Part shown: positions 1 through 7,937 of the stretch, in pieces | Numbering within the stretch: position 1 is the stretch's first letter | How the letters are laid out: each line of letters starts with the position of its first letter | Source: CAZUDO01 sp964618895 | GTDB lineage: Bacteria > Desulfobacterota > Binatia > DP-6 | Direction of reading: 5' to 3' | DNA length: 64,000 nucleotides | NCBI GenBank assembly: GCA_964618895.1 | Contig: CAZUDO010000072.1 | Location: forward strand, 1-64,000 | Notes under the pieces: model-generated | Told to the model about the DNA's origin: nothing | The model's database searches: none | Seen by the model: only the letters and a program-made list of their open reading frames with translations | Position numbers and translations under genes: made by a program

Positions 1-493
1 CGTCGACGTCTGGCCGCGGGCGTGGACGACGTCGCCCGCGTTCCGGATGCTGGCCGTTGGGCTGCAGGGACTGAACTCGGGGCCGCGGGTCAAGTGGACG
101 GACGGGACGATTCAGGCGAGGTTCCACGTCAAGGCGTTGCAGACGCCGAAGTCGGATGATGGCTTCCGGGGCATCCACCTCTATGGCCGCTACCGCACCG
201 ACATGAACAAGTACGCCGCCAGTCTGTTCACGAACGGCGTGGTGAAGATCAAGAAGAAGGTCTGCGGGGCCTACACCACGCTCTACGAGGGACCACTCAA
301 GGGGCCCAATGGGGCGGTGTTCAAGACCAACCACTGGTACACCCTCAGCCTGAGCACCATCGGCTCGACGCTCTCCTTCTCCGTCGACGGCGTCCCGCAG
401 AAGACCCTCAGCGACCCCACGTTCTCGTGGGGCACGTTCGGCGTGCGGACGGACTACGTGGACACCTACGTGGACGACGTGCAGGTGAAGTGA
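1..493 (+). CDS. C-terminal part of a LamG/concanavalin-A-like domain protein (5' end off the window)
   Basis: The frame is open from the window edge, so the true start lies upstream; an internal ATG at 47 is not a convincing start. About 163 residues are visible. The sequence alternates short beta strands with Gly/Asp turns, and near the end carries a run with the pattern LSFSVDGVPQ followed by WGTFGVRTD and VYVDDVQV-type strands. This is typical of the last strands of a concanavalin-A-like lectin/glucanase sandwich (LamG_3 or DUF1080-like). Such domains are usually secreted and bind or cleave glycans. No catalytic residues can be assigned from the fragment. The gene ends with TGA and the next 380 bases hold no convincing intact gene. 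Confidence 0.55.
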   Translation, partial: VDVWPRAWTTSPAFRMLAVGLQGLNSGPRVKWTDGTIQARFHVKALQTPKSDDGFRGIHLYGRYRTDMNKYAASLFTNGVVKIKKKVCGAYTTLYEGPLKGPNGAVFKTNHWYTLSLSTIGSTLSFSVDGVPQKTLSDPTFSWGTFGVRTDYVDTYVDDVQVK

Positions 494-508
494 GCCTCGC
501 GACCGCAT

Positions 509-784
509 GTGGGGCTCCGGCGTCGGAGCCCCACATCTCACCGGCACCTCCGCCGCTTGTCCCGGCGGGCGAACACGCATGCGCCCCCCCGGCAGTGGAA
601 GCTGCGCCGGCAGCTCGACCGCGACTACCTGCCGTCGGCGGCGATCGAGAAGGGGTACATGGCGCGCATGGAGGCGGACAAGGCGCGCTTCTTCCGCAAG
701 GGGTCGTTCGGGCGGCCCACGTGGCGGCGGACCGGATCGGGTGATGGGACTGCGGGTCGCAAGGTGAAGGGGTTGCTTCGATAA
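509..784 (+). other. Unassigned short open frame, possible gene remnant (intergenic 494-877)
   Basis: The 384 bases between the LamG-like gene and vapC contain no recognisable intact gene. One plus-strand frame of 91 codons is open here. Its second half, roughly from codon 27, is rich in Lys, Arg, Glu and aromatic residues (YLPSAAIEKGYMARMEADKA) and looks protein-like, whereas the first part is Arg/Pro/Ser noise of the kind high-GC DNA produces. I do not recognise a family. Because the next 1.5 kb is full of broken genes, a truncated C-terminus of a lost gene is the most likely reading, but a spurious frame is possible. Confidence 0.2.
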
Positions 785-877
785 GACCTGGCCGCTGCCG
801 GACATCGAGAAAGTGAAATGAAAGAGTGCCAAGGGACGAGTGGCGAGGGAGGAGAAATGAAGCGGGTATTCGCTACG

Positions 878-1285
878 TTAGGCGAAGGGGTCGAATACCT
901 TCAGGCCCGCCTTCTTGAAATCGCGCGTGTTTCGCGTGGCAATAGTGAGGTCGTGTTGGAGCGCGGTGGCCGCTATCATTCCATCCAGCAGCGGCATCGT
1001 CTCCCCTTTCTGTTTCAAGGCCACCACGAGTTTGGCCCAACGTCGGCTGATCGTGGCGTCCCACGGAAGGCACTGGATGGTCTGCATGAGCGCGTCAAAC
1101 CACTGCTCGAGTTGTCTCCGCTTGCGCCCGGGCGGAAGCGCCAGAATGCCGATGCACAGTTCGCCCAGGATGATGGAGTCCACGACAAGATTCCGCTCGT
1201 TGGCGCTGAACCAGTCGATGACCTTGCTGCTGGGCGCAGGCTTCGTCGGCTCGCTGAGCACGTTTGCATCGACCAGGTAAGTCAT
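878..1285 (-). CDS. vapC: VapC-type PIN-domain ribonuclease toxin
   Basis: The product is 135 residues, the usual VapC length. It starts MTYLVDANVLSE, giving the first acidic residue of the PIN site, and continues with an acidic helix around IILGELCIG and the late motif LLDGMIAATALQHDLTIATRN, which supplies the other conserved acidic residues. PIN toxins of this family are Mg-dependent RNases that cleave tRNA or rRNA when the antitoxin is lost. The start ATG at 1285 overlaps the stop of vapB by 4 nt (ATGA), so the toxin is translated by coupling to its antitoxin. It ends with TAA and no active-site residue appears lost, so the gene looks functional. Confidence 0.9.
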   Translation of the reverse strand: MTYLVDANVLSEPTKPAPSSKVIDWFSANERNLVVDSIILGELCIGILALPPGRKRRQLEQWFDALMQTIQCLPWDATISRRWAKLVVALKQKGETMPLLDGMIAATALQHDLTIATRNTRDFKKAGLKVFDPFA

Positions 1286-1533
1286 CCGAGTTTGGGCACA
1301 TTGATGTCGTCGGTCGTTTTGCTGCGATCCATCGGCTTGAACCAACCTTTGACCGGGCAAGCGAGCAGCAGCTTCACCAGGCCTTCATTGCGCCGCCGCG
1401 CCTTTCGCTTCAGCCGGTATTCGCCGCGGTCCATTCGTTCGACTTCGAATTCTTGCCCCGGCTCGATGCCATCCCGTTGCCGGAATGCGGCGGGGAGAAT
1501 GATCTGGCCTTTCGTGGAAACGGTGGTTTTCAT
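1282..1533 (-). CDS. vapB: VapB-type antitoxin, AbrB/SpoVT DNA-binding fold
   Basis: The product is 83 residues. The N-terminus has the swapped-hairpin AbrB signature (MKTTVSTKGQIILPAAFRQR) followed by the IEPGQEFEVERMD strand pair that forms the DNA-binding barrel. The C-terminal half is basic and then Asp/Lys rich, the part that in this family wraps the toxin. The gene lies directly upstream of vapC with a 4-nt overlap. The protein should neutralise VapC and, with it, repress the shared promoter. A perfect dyad lies directly upstream of the start. No Shine-Dalgarno sequence precedes the ATG, in keeping with the predicted leaderless transcript. Confidence 0.9.
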   Translation of the reverse strand: MKTTVSTKGQIILPAAFRQRDGIEPGQEFEVERMDRGEYRLKRKARRRNEGLVKLLLACPVKGWFKPMDRSKTTDDINVPKLG

Positions 1534-1536
1534 GCG

Positions 1537-1568
1537 AGTAAGATACTGTCTTACTGGCCTGCCGTCAA
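1537..1568 (-). promoter_or_regulatory. vapBC promoter with overlapping dyad operator; leaderless mRNA predicted
   Basis: On the minus strand TTGACG (1568-1563) is followed by exactly 17 nt and TATCTT (1545-1540). The last -10 base lies 7 nt before the A of the vapB ATG, so the transcript should begin at or next to the start codon. A perfect dyad, AGTAAGA and TCTTACT with a 5-nt centre (1537-1555), covers the -10 box. This is the expected place for VapB or VapBC autorepression. Confidence 0.7.
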
Positions 1569-1599
1569 TCGCCTTCAGTGTCTCGAGGAACTGGATCGG

Positions 1600-1701
1600 C
1601 GTTTGCCACGGATCTACCCGAGCTACGGGCGGGGCCCTCAGGCGCTCGACGGGCAGGTGATCGCCGGCCTGCTCATGTGGGTGCCGATGGCGCTCGCCTA
1701 G
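1600..1701 (+). pseudogene. Possible C-terminal fragment of a CtaG-type cytochrome oxidase assembly protein
   Basis: A plus-strand frame reads RIYPSYGRG, then DGQVIAGLLMWVPMALA and a stop. Membrane proteins of the caa3_CtaG family carry a similar segment, a D-x-Q-x-x-G-G-L-x-M-W-V-P stretch at the start of a transmembrane helix. Here the frame stops within that helix and nothing upstream in frame looks like CtaG, because that DNA is the vapB promoter and coding region. I read it as a relic joined by deletion. The match is from memory of the motif and is short. Confidence 0.35.
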
Positions 1702-1760
1702 CTCGTCCCGGCGGGCGTGTTGACGGCACGCTGGCTCTCGCCCGGCGCGGGCGCCCCGCG

Positions 1761-1990
1761 TCACGGCGGACCGGTCTCCCGGTACACTTCCGACGCCTTG
1801 TAGCGTGCGATGGCGAAGCGGGCGACGACGCCGATCGCAGCGCACGCGGGTACCGCGAGCAGCATCCCGACGAAGCCGAACAGCGCGCCCCCGGCGATGG
1901 AGCCCGATCCGGTCGCCGACCAGACGCGGCGTCAGCATGTCGTCGGTGAGTACCCCCGCGTGCGCCTGGCGAGCGAGCTCTACAACCGGA
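1761..1990 (-). pseudogene. Decayed C-terminal end of an AI-2E family (PerM-like) transporter
   Basis: Two minus-strand frames together give the well-known tail of AI-2E/PF01594 membrane proteins. From about 1980 down to 1898 one frame reads LTDDMLTPRLVGDRIGLH. The next frame then reads IAGGALFGFVGMLLAVPAC, AAIGVVARFAIARYKASE and a TGA at 1763-1761. In intact family members a helix of roughly a dozen residues (often P-V-W-V-I-F-A-L-L) joins these two parts. Here it is missing and the frame changes, so a small deletion with frameshift near 1893-1900 is likely. The N-terminal two thirds of the gene are absent. Confidence 0.7.
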
Positions 1991-2115
1991 TCCAGGGTTC
2001 CAAGATCACGCGCATCATCCCGGCGCGGGCGGGGTCCAGGTCAGCGCAGCCACCCCGCACGGTCCATCGCCGGCCTCCACTCCCGATATCATCGAGCCAA
2101 TGAGGTGGGACGCGC

Positions 2116-2262
2116 CTACCAGACCGTGTGGAGCCGGCGTTCGCTCTTCATCCGGCGGTTCGCGGTGAGCAGCCCCGCTCCGAGCCGCAGGGAGGTCCCC
2201 CCGATCAGTCGATCGTGCGGATCACGCAGCCCGCGCAGTGCCCGTGCTTCGTCGACACGCAT
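2116..2262 (-). pseudogene. C-terminal remnant of a second PIN-domain (VapC-like) toxin
   Basis: The minus-strand frame ends DPHDRLIGGTSLRLGAGLLT, then ANRRMKS and LHTVW before TAG. PIN toxins of the type with a C-terminal DPADRxIxATAxxxxxxLxTxD segment end in the same way. Only the last 40 or so residues have this character; what lies before is Arg/Ala rich and not PIN-like, and the first two acidic active-site residues are absent. The last acidic residue (D after T in intact proteins) is replaced by N. It is a dead fragment, distinct in sequence from the intact VapC 800 bases away. Confidence 0.6.
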
Positions 2263-2365
2263 CCGACATGGCGGGTGCGCTGCCGCCGATGCGCGCGGGC
2301 GACGTATCTTGATTGCGCGGTCGATTGCGTCGTAAGGGGGCGGCACACGAAGAAGGGAGCCTCAG

Positions 2366-3940
2366 ATGATTCACTCGAAGCTACAGGGCCGGCGCGTCCG
2401 GTGGTCTGTCGGCCTGTTCGGGGCGTTGGTCGCGTTGCCGGCGGCGAGCCTGTCGGCTTCGGGGTTCGCAGCGAGCGTGCGCGACTTCGGGGCGGCCGGG
2501 GACGGGGTCACCGACGACACGGTGGCGTTCCGGGCGGCGCTCGCCGGCGGGGGCGAGGTGCTGGTGCCGGGACCGGGCACGTATGTGGTGGCGCCGAGCG
2601 GCGCCGGCGCGGTACTCCCGATCACCGTCTCGGGAACGACCCTGCGCTGCACGGGTGGGGCCACAATCAAGCTCCGCAACGGGTCGCTGGTCGGCGGGGC
2701 GCCCGGCCGGCTGGTCGCCAATGCCGACGCGACTGGCGCCGTCGTGCGGGTCCGCAACGTCACCATCGCCGGCTGCACCTTCGACGGCAACGACGCCGGC
2801 AATCCCGATCCGCAGAGTCCCTTCGCCCCCGAGCTGATCACGTGCATCAGCTGCACCGACCTCGTCATCCGGGACAACCACCTCGAGGATGTAACCTTCG
2901 CGGGCATCGGCACGTACTTCGGGTCGGCGATCCGCATCACCGACAACCGCATGTTCCGCCTCGGACAGACGGTGACCGCCGATGCCATCCAGGTGAACGG
3001 CGGGCAGCACGTGATGATCACCGGCAACGTGATCGAGAACGCCGGCGAGGGGATCTTCTTCCAGCACGCGACCGGCTCGCGGCCGGTGAAGGCGCAGGGC
3101 GGCGTCATCGGCCACAACCTGATCGCGCAGTACGCGGCCAACGAGATCTGTCTGTCGAACGGCCTGCCGTACACTTGTTGCACGAGCTTGCAGGCCGGCT
3201 CGGGGACGGGGCCCTGCGCGGCGGGACGTGCCGGCGGCAGCGCGATCGGCGTGCTGGCGGAAGGGGTGACGGTGGTGGGCAACACGGTGCGAAACGCGAA
3301 CGTCGTCTCGGTGCAGTCGGGACGGGGGTTTCCAACGACCCATGTCACGGTGGTGGGCAACACCATCCTGAACAGCGCCGGCAGCGGCATCCTGGTCCAG
3401 CCCATCGACGGCATCCAGAGCCTCACGCACGTCCAGATCGTCGGCAATCACGTCGCCGGCACCGCCTCCGGCGGGAGCGGGCTCGAGATCGCCTCGCGCG
3501 CGCCCGTGGGGACCCGCGACATCACGGTCACCGACAACGTCCTCCTGGGGCATTGTGTCGGCGGGGGCACGAGCTGCGCTGGCATCTACCTGCACGATCT
3601 CGGCGGCGCCGGCTTCGCCGACGTGGAGCTGCGCGGCAACCGCATCGCCGACGGCAACGGTGTCGGGGTGCGGATCGAAGGACCGGCGACAAACGTGCGC
3701 CTGCAGGCCAACCAGGTCGACCGGAACGCAGCCGGTACGTACGCGGTGAGCGCGGCGATCCTGGTGGACGGGCTGCCGCTTACCGACGCCCCGAAATCCT
3801 GCGGGCGCGACCGGAACGGGCAGCGCTACCGCGACCTCTCTCTCGACGAGGAGTGCGTGTGCAACAGCCACTTCCCGTCCGGCGCGCGCTGGTGTCAGAC
3901 GGACGGCGGTGGCTGCGGGACGAGTGGTGGCTGCGGCTGA
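2366..3940 (+). CDS. Secreted right-handed beta-helix protein, pectate-lyase-3 superfamily
   Basis: The product is 524 residues. An Arg-rich N-terminus followed by a hydrophobic run (VGLFGALVALPAASLSASG) is a signal peptide. The mature part begins with VRDFGAAGDGVTDDTVAFRA, the signature at the start of pectate_lyase_3 (PF12708) domains. The rest is a ladder of short strands with N-x-I and G-N-x-V turns, typical of parallel beta-helix coils found in polysaccharide lyases, epimerases and phage tailspikes. The last 45 residues are Cys-rich (CVCNSHF, GGCGTSGGCG). The substrate cannot be told from sequence. A purine-rich site (AAGAAGGGAG) precedes the ATG. A 10-bp hairpin follows one base after the stop. 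Confidence 0.8.
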   Translation: MIHSKLQGRRVRWSVGLFGALVALPAASLSASGFAASVRDFGAAGDGVTDDTVAFRAALAGGGEVLVPGPGTYVVAPSGAGAVLPITVSGTTLRCTGGATIKLRNGSLVGGAPGRLVANADATGAVVRVRNVTIAGCTFDGNDAGNPDPQSPFAPELITCISCTDLVIRDNHLEDVTFAGIGTYFGSAIRITDNRMFRLGQTVTADAIQVNGGQHVMITGNVIENAGEGIFFQHATGSRPVKAQGGVIGHNLIAQYAANEICLSNGLPYTCCTSLQAGSGTGPCAAGRAGGSAIGVLAEGVTVVGNTVRNANVVSVQSGRGFPTTHVTVVGNTILNSAGSGILVQPIDGIQSLTHVQIVGNHVAGTASGGSGLEIASRAPVGTRDITVTDNVLLGHCVGGGTSCAGIYLHDLGGAGFADVELRGNRIADGNGVGVRIEGPATNVRLQANQVDRNAAGTYAVSAAILVDGLPLTDAPKSCGRDRNGQRYRDLSLDEECVCNSHFPSGARWCQTDGGGCGTSGGCG

Positions 3941-3941
3941 G

Positions 3942-4039
3942 CGACCCGAGACCCTGTCTCGGGTCGTGAACGGACGGCGAGCATGTGGCCCGGTGGACAG
4001 GCCCACCGGCGTGCCGCGGCTGGCGGAGCCGGCGCGGCA
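3942..4039. repeat. Composite palindromic repeat, copy 1
   Basis: The element starts with a perfect palindrome, CGACCCGAGA and TCTCGGGTCG around a 5-nt centre (3942-3966). About 45 bases later comes a second GC-rich near-palindrome beginning GTGCCGCGG and ending GCGCGGCA around GGCGGAGCC (4011-4039). The same two parts, in the same order and spacing, recur twice at 21.28-21.57 kb. The first hairpin may also serve as a factor-independent 3' end for the beta-helix gene, but no T-run follows. Confidence 0.6.
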
Positions 4040-4065
4040 GACGTTCCGGAGCGTGCGGGCGAGAC

Positions 4066-5460
4066 TCAGGCCAGGAGCGCGCCCGGGTTCAACAGGCCGC
4101 TCGGGTCGAGCGTACGCTTCAGGTCGCGCAGCAACGGATAGGCGCTGCCCAGCTCCTGCTGGAGCCAGGGGACGCGCAGGCGGCCGATGCCGTGGTGGTG
4201 CGAGATCGTCCCGCCCGCCGCCAGCGTCGCCTCGAGCGCGCGGCCCCACGCCTCCAGATAGTCCGCCTCGGCGCGGGCGAAGTCGGCGGGCTTCTGCACG
4301 AACGTGAAGTAGATGTTCGTTCCCTGCGCATAGCCGTGCGAGCTGTGACCGCTGGCCATGACGACGCCCGGGGCGCTGGCGAGCGCCGCCATCACTGTGT
4401 CGTAGAGCGTTCCGATGCGGTCCCACGTGACCGCCACCTCGATGGTATCGGCCAGCATCTCGCGGTCGAGGAAGAAGTCCCACGCCGGGACATGGTTGCG
4501 CACCTCGAGCCAGTGGGTCACCGGCTCCGGGCCGACCGACGTCCCGCCCCCCGCGGCGGCGGCACGCGCACAGGCGGCGATCTCGCCGGCCACCAGGGCG
4601 GTGGGCCCTTCGCACACCACGACCAGCATGGCGGCGTTCGCCGGCGCCCAGGCGGTGAAGTGACGTGTGGTCTCGAGGGTGTCGTAGGCACGCAGCACCG
4701 CCGGCCGCCAGCCGGCGCGCAGCACGCGCCGGGTGGTGTCCAGGGCGGCGTGGATGGTGGGGAAGGCGAAGCTCGCCAGCGTGCGTTGCTCGGGTGTCGG
4801 GAAGAGACGCAACGTCACCTCGGTGATGACACCGAGCGTGCCCTCGCTGCCGAGGAAGAGTTCGCGCAGCGACGGGCCGGAGGCGGCGCGCGGGACGATC
4901 GGGAGGCGGACCGTTTCAGCGCTCGCCAGCACGACTTCGAGGCCGAGGCAGAGGTCCTCGATGTTGCCGTACTTGGTCGAGAACTGGCCGGCGGCGCGGG
5001 TGGCCACGTAGCCGCCGACGGTGGCCCGGTCGATCGACTGCGGGTAGTGACCCGAGGTGTAGCCGCGCGCCTGCACCTCGCTCTCGTACGCGCCGCCGAG
5101 CTTGCCCGCCTGTACACGGGCATAGAGCGCGGTCTCGTTCAGCTCGAGGAGCTGATCGAGCGCCGTCAAGTCGATGACGAGGGCGTTGGCCGGTGGGGTG
5201 GCACCGCCCACGACGCCCGAGCCCCCCCCATACGGGACGATCGCCACGCCGTGCTGCTGCGCTAGGCGGACGGCCGTCGCCACCTCGGCCGTGCTGCGTG
5301 GCCGGACGACGCAGGCCGGACCAACCCCGAGCCGCCCCTGCCGCGCGCGCAGGTGGGCCAGGATCCAGTAGTCCGTACGATGCGCCGCCAGCGTGGCGGC
5401 GTCCTCCGCCACCCGGTCGGCGCCCAGCTCGCGGGCCAGCAGCTCTCCGATCGTCGTCAT
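4066..5460 (-). CDS. FAD-dependent oxidase-type flavoprotein resembling alkyl-DHAP synthase (AGPS/GlcD superfamily)
   Basis: The product is 464 residues. Residues 45-190 form the PCMH FAD-binding domain (PYGGGSGVVGG, then TVGGYVATRAAGQFSTKYGN and IEDL), and the rest is the FAD-oxidase C-terminal domain. The YGNIEDL motif and the three-histidine motif SHHHGIGRLRVPWL near the C-terminus are characteristic of alkylglycerone-phosphate synthase, which makes the ether bond from acyl-DHAP. D-lactate and glycolate oxidases share only the fold. The ATG overlaps the glpD stop by 4 nt, so it is translated after glpD. The pairing with an enzyme that makes DHAP supports an ether-lipid or glycerophosphate role. 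A plain 2-hydroxyacid oxidase remains possible. Confidence 0.75.
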   Translation of the reverse strand: MTTIGELLARELGADRVAEDAATLAAHRTDYWILAHLRARQGRLGVGPACVVRPRSTAEVATAVRLAQQHGVAIVPYGGGSGVVGGATPPANALVIDLTALDQLLELNETALYARVQAGKLGGAYESEVQARGYTSGHYPQSIDRATVGGYVATRAAGQFSTKYGNIEDLCLGLEVVLASAETVRLPIVPRAASGPSLRELFLGSEGTLGVITEVTLRLFPTPEQRTLASFAFPTIHAALDTTRRVLRAGWRPAVLRAYDTLETTRHFTAWAPANAAMLVVVCEGPTALVAGEIAACARAAAAGGGTSVGPEPVTHWLEVRNHVPAWDFFLDREMLADTIEVAVTWDRIGTLYDTVMAALASAPGVVMASGHSSHGYAQGTNIYFTFVQKPADFARAEADYLEAWGRALEATLAAGGTISHHHGIGRLRVPWLQQELGSAYPLLRDLKRTLDPSGLLNPGALLA

Positions 5461-7067
5461 GCGGGGAAGCTCCTCAGGCTGGTCGCCAGGCGGCGGTAGG
5501 CCTCGATCTCGCTCGCCGTGCGCGTAGCATCCCAGCCCAGGCGCGCGCCAGCGATGGCGGCCACCTCGTCGACGGCGCCGAGGCCCTGGTCGGGAGCGAA
5601 CAGGAGGAGCCGGGTGCGGCGCTCGAGCAGGTCTTCCAGCGTGAGCGCCATCTCGTGCTCGATGGCGTGCGTGATCTCGGCGCGTAGCGTGTCGGGGTTC
5701 CCGGCAAGCGTGCTGGCCCCGCGTCGTAGGATGGCTTCGCAGTCTACGCCGTAGAGCCATAGGAGCCGCTCGGCCAGCGGGCCGGGCAGGGCGGCGCGCA
5801 CGCGCGCCCCGAGCGCGGTGCGTCCCGGGGCGTCCAGCCAGCCCCCGGGCAGGGGGACCGTATCGGTCCGGCAGGGAACCGCGCCGCGGCCGAGGTGGGT
5901 GCACACCAGATCGACGATGCGCTCGGCCATGCGCCGGTGGGTCGTGAGCTTGCCGCCCGCGATCGACAGGAAGCGGCCGTCGTCCGCGGACATGATCTCG
6001 TCTTTGCGCGAGATCTCCGACGGCTGCTTCCCTTCCTCGTGCACCAGCGGTCGCAGCCCGGCCCAGGCGCTCACGATGTCGGCGTGGCCGAGCGGCGGGC
6101 CGGCGAACGTCCGGTTGGCGGACTCGAGGAGGTAGTCGGCATCGGCGCGCGTGATCTCGGGGTGTACGACGGGGGCGCCGTAGTTGGTGTCGGTCGTGCC
6201 GAGGTAGGTCACCCGACCGGAGGGTACGGCGAAGACGGAACGCCGGTCGGGCGCCTGCATGACCACGATGTGCGCGATCGGGAGCCGGTCGTGGCGGACC
6301 ACCAGATGGATGCCCTTGGTGAGGTGCAGGCGCGTGCCACCGAGGGCGCCACCGAGCCCGCGGACCGCGTCGACCCAGGGGCCGGCGGCGTTCACGACCA
6401 CACGCGCCCGCGCCGTGACGATCCGGCCGCTGCAGGTATCGCGCACGGTGACGGTGGTGGTTCCCGTGCCGGGCGCCAGCGCCGTCACCTCGGCGTGGTT
6501 GACGCACAGCGCGCCGGCGACGTGGGCTCCGCGGACGGTGTCGAGGACCAGGCGGGCGTCGTCGGTCAGGTACTCGACGAACGTCGCCGCCCCGTAGAGG
6601 CGCGTGCCGTCGAGGGTGGGCTCGCGCGCGAGGGTGTCGTCGCGGCTCCACATGGCGTGCTTCTCGTCGGCGGGGACGGTGGCGACCTTCTCGAAGGTCC
6701 ACAGGCCGAGGCCGAGCTTGGCGTGCATGGCGCGCCCGTAGGTCGGCATCAGGAAGCGTTCGTCGCGCGTGCGGTGCGGCGCGATCCGGCGCAGGACCTG
6801 CCGCTCCGCGGCGGCCTCACGCACCAGACCCACGTCGCCCTGCTGCAGGTAGCGGACGCCGCTGTGGATCATCTTGGAGCTGCGGCTGCTCGTGCCGGCG
6901 GCCCAGTCGGCCCGCTCGACGACGGCCACCCGCAGGCCCCTCAGCACGGCGTCACGCGCCACGGCGGCCCCGGTGATGCCGCCGCCGATGACCAGCAGGT
7001 CGAGGTCTGCCCCCGGGAGGGCGGCGAGCGCTGCCTCGCGCGTCTCGGGAGAGAACGGCGAGGGCAT
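5457..7067 (-). CDS. glpD: Aerobic FAD-dependent glycerol-3-phosphate dehydrogenase
   Basis: The product is 536 residues, the usual GlpD length. It opens with the dinucleotide motif DLLVIGGGITGAAVARDAVL, followed by the family motif TSSRSSKMIHSGVRYLQQGD. A DAO C-terminal helical domain occupies about residues 400-525. GlpD oxidises glycerol-3-phosphate to dihydroxyacetone phosphate at the inner membrane and passes electrons to quinone. It is the middle gene of a leftward trio: the TPR gene ends 12 nt... upstream of it in the transcript lies the TPR protein, and the AGPS-like gene overlaps its stop by 4 nt. No glpK or glpF is near, so the operon is not a classic glycerol-uptake unit. Confidence 0.92.
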   Translation of the reverse strand: MPSPFSPETREAALAALPGADLDLLVIGGGITGAAVARDAVLRGLRVAVVERADWAAGTSSRSSKMIHSGVRYLQQGDVGLVREAAAERQVLRRIAPHRTRDERFLMPTYGRAMHAKLGLGLWTFEKVATVPADEKHAMWSRDDTLAREPTLDGTRLYGAATFVEYLTDDARLVLDTVRGAHVAGALCVNHAEVTALAPGTGTTTVTVRDTCSGRIVTARARVVVNAAGPWVDAVRGLGGALGGTRLHLTKGIHLVVRHDRLPIAHIVVMQAPDRRSVFAVPSGRVTYLGTTDTNYGAPVVHPEITRADADYLLESANRTFAGPPLGHADIVSAWAGLRPLVHEEGKQPSEISRKDEIMSADDGRFLSIAGGKLTTHRRMAERIVDLVCTHLGRGAVPCRTDTVPLPGGWLDAPGRTALGARVRAALPGPLAERLLWLYGVDCEAILRRGASTLAGNPDTLRAEITHAIEHEMALTLEDLLERRTRLLLFAPDQGLGAVDEVAAIAGARLGWDATRTASEIEAYRRLATSLRSFPA

Positions 7068-7079
7068 GAGACGGGCGCG

Positions 7080-7766
7080 CTACTCGCCGGCGTGCAGCTC
7101 GCCCAGGAGCGCCTGCGCCTGGGCGATCTTGTCGGCGCGTCCCTGCTCGCGTGCGATCTGCAGGGCCCGCGTCACGTAGGAGAGCGCTTCCTCGTGGTCG
7201 CCGCGGGCGTCACAGGCGCGCGCCAGCGTGAGCCGCGAGGAGAACGCATTCGGGTCGATACGGATGGCCTCGCGCAGCATGGCCTCGCCCCGTTCCACGT
7301 CCCCGCCGAGCAGGCGGGGGAGGCGGAGCAGGAACGTCCCCTTGGCGGCCATCGCGTCCGAGTGACGGGGGTCGAGGGCGAGGGTACGGTCGAGCTCGGT
7401 CAGGAGCTGGCGCAGCGCGAACACCGACGAGATGCTCTCCCCGTCCAGGCGCATCAACTCGCCGCGGTTGCAGAAGAGCGCAAAGTGGGCCTGCGCGCAG
7501 GCGTCGTCCTGCGCCACCGCCCGCTCGGCGAGCCCGGCGCCGTGTTCGAAGTGCGTCTGGCGATCGCTCCGGGCCTGGGCTCGTCGGCCGGCCTCGCACT
7601 CTCCCAGGGCCTGGCGCACCAGGTCGGGGGCGACGCGGCACGCGGTGCCCTGGCTGCTGGCCGCCAGGACGATACCGGCCTCGTCCTCCGCTGCCGCCGC
7701 CATCTGCGGCGCCCCGCACAGACATCCAAGGGCCACCAGAGCCCCCCACCACTGGCCGATCCGCAT
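7080..7766 (-). CDS. Exported TPR-containing protein
   Basis: The product is 228 residues from the ATG at 7766; the frame stays open upstream but the added residues are Arg/Pro rich. Residues 1-24 form a signal peptide (IGQWWGALVALGCLCGAPQM, then AAAAE). The mature part has helix pairs with the TPR spacing, for example around LDRTLALDPRHSDAMAAKG, MLREAIRIDPNAFSSRLT and ALSYVTRALQIAREQGRADK. It is probably periplasmic and a protein-interaction scaffold; no enzyme motif is present. It lies 12 nt upstream of the glpD start on the same strand and likely shares its transcript. Confidence 0.7.
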   Translation of the reverse strand: MRIGQWWGALVALGCLCGAPQMAAAAEDEAGIVLAASSQGTACRVAPDLVRQALGECEAGRRAQARSDRQTHFEHGAGLAERAVAQDDACAQAHFALFCNRGELMRLDGESISSVFALRQLLTELDRTLALDPRHSDAMAAKGTFLLRLPRLLGGDVERGEAMLREAIRIDPNAFSSRLTLARACDARGDHEEALSYVTRALQIAREQGRADKIAQAQALLGELHAGE

Positions 7767-7937
7767 GCGAGGGGCGGACCATGCCAAATCCGTGCCCGTG
7801 GCGCAATCGTCCCGGCCCGCCAGGGGGCGGGGGCGGATCGGGGCTCCGGGAGAGAAGTGGCCGATTTCGCGCACGAAAGCGACGCCAATCTGCCGCTTGC
7901 GCGGTGCGCAAGGGCTCGATGGAGCGTCCGCTTCAGT

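Noticed and set aside
1944..2060. Plus-strand frame reading EYPRVRLASELYNRI and on, as a gene fragment
   Set aside because: The opposite strand of part of this stretch carries the recognisable AI-2E motif LTPRLVGDRIG, so the plus reading is more likely a shadow.
3942..3966. Hairpin after the beta-helix gene as an intrinsic terminator
   Set aside because: The stem is strong but no T-run follows, and the sequence belongs to a repeat family found elsewhere.
2381..4615. A 744-codon minus-strand frame across the beta-helix gene
   Set aside because: No motifs, and it runs through two real genes on different strands; shadow of GC-rich coding DNA.
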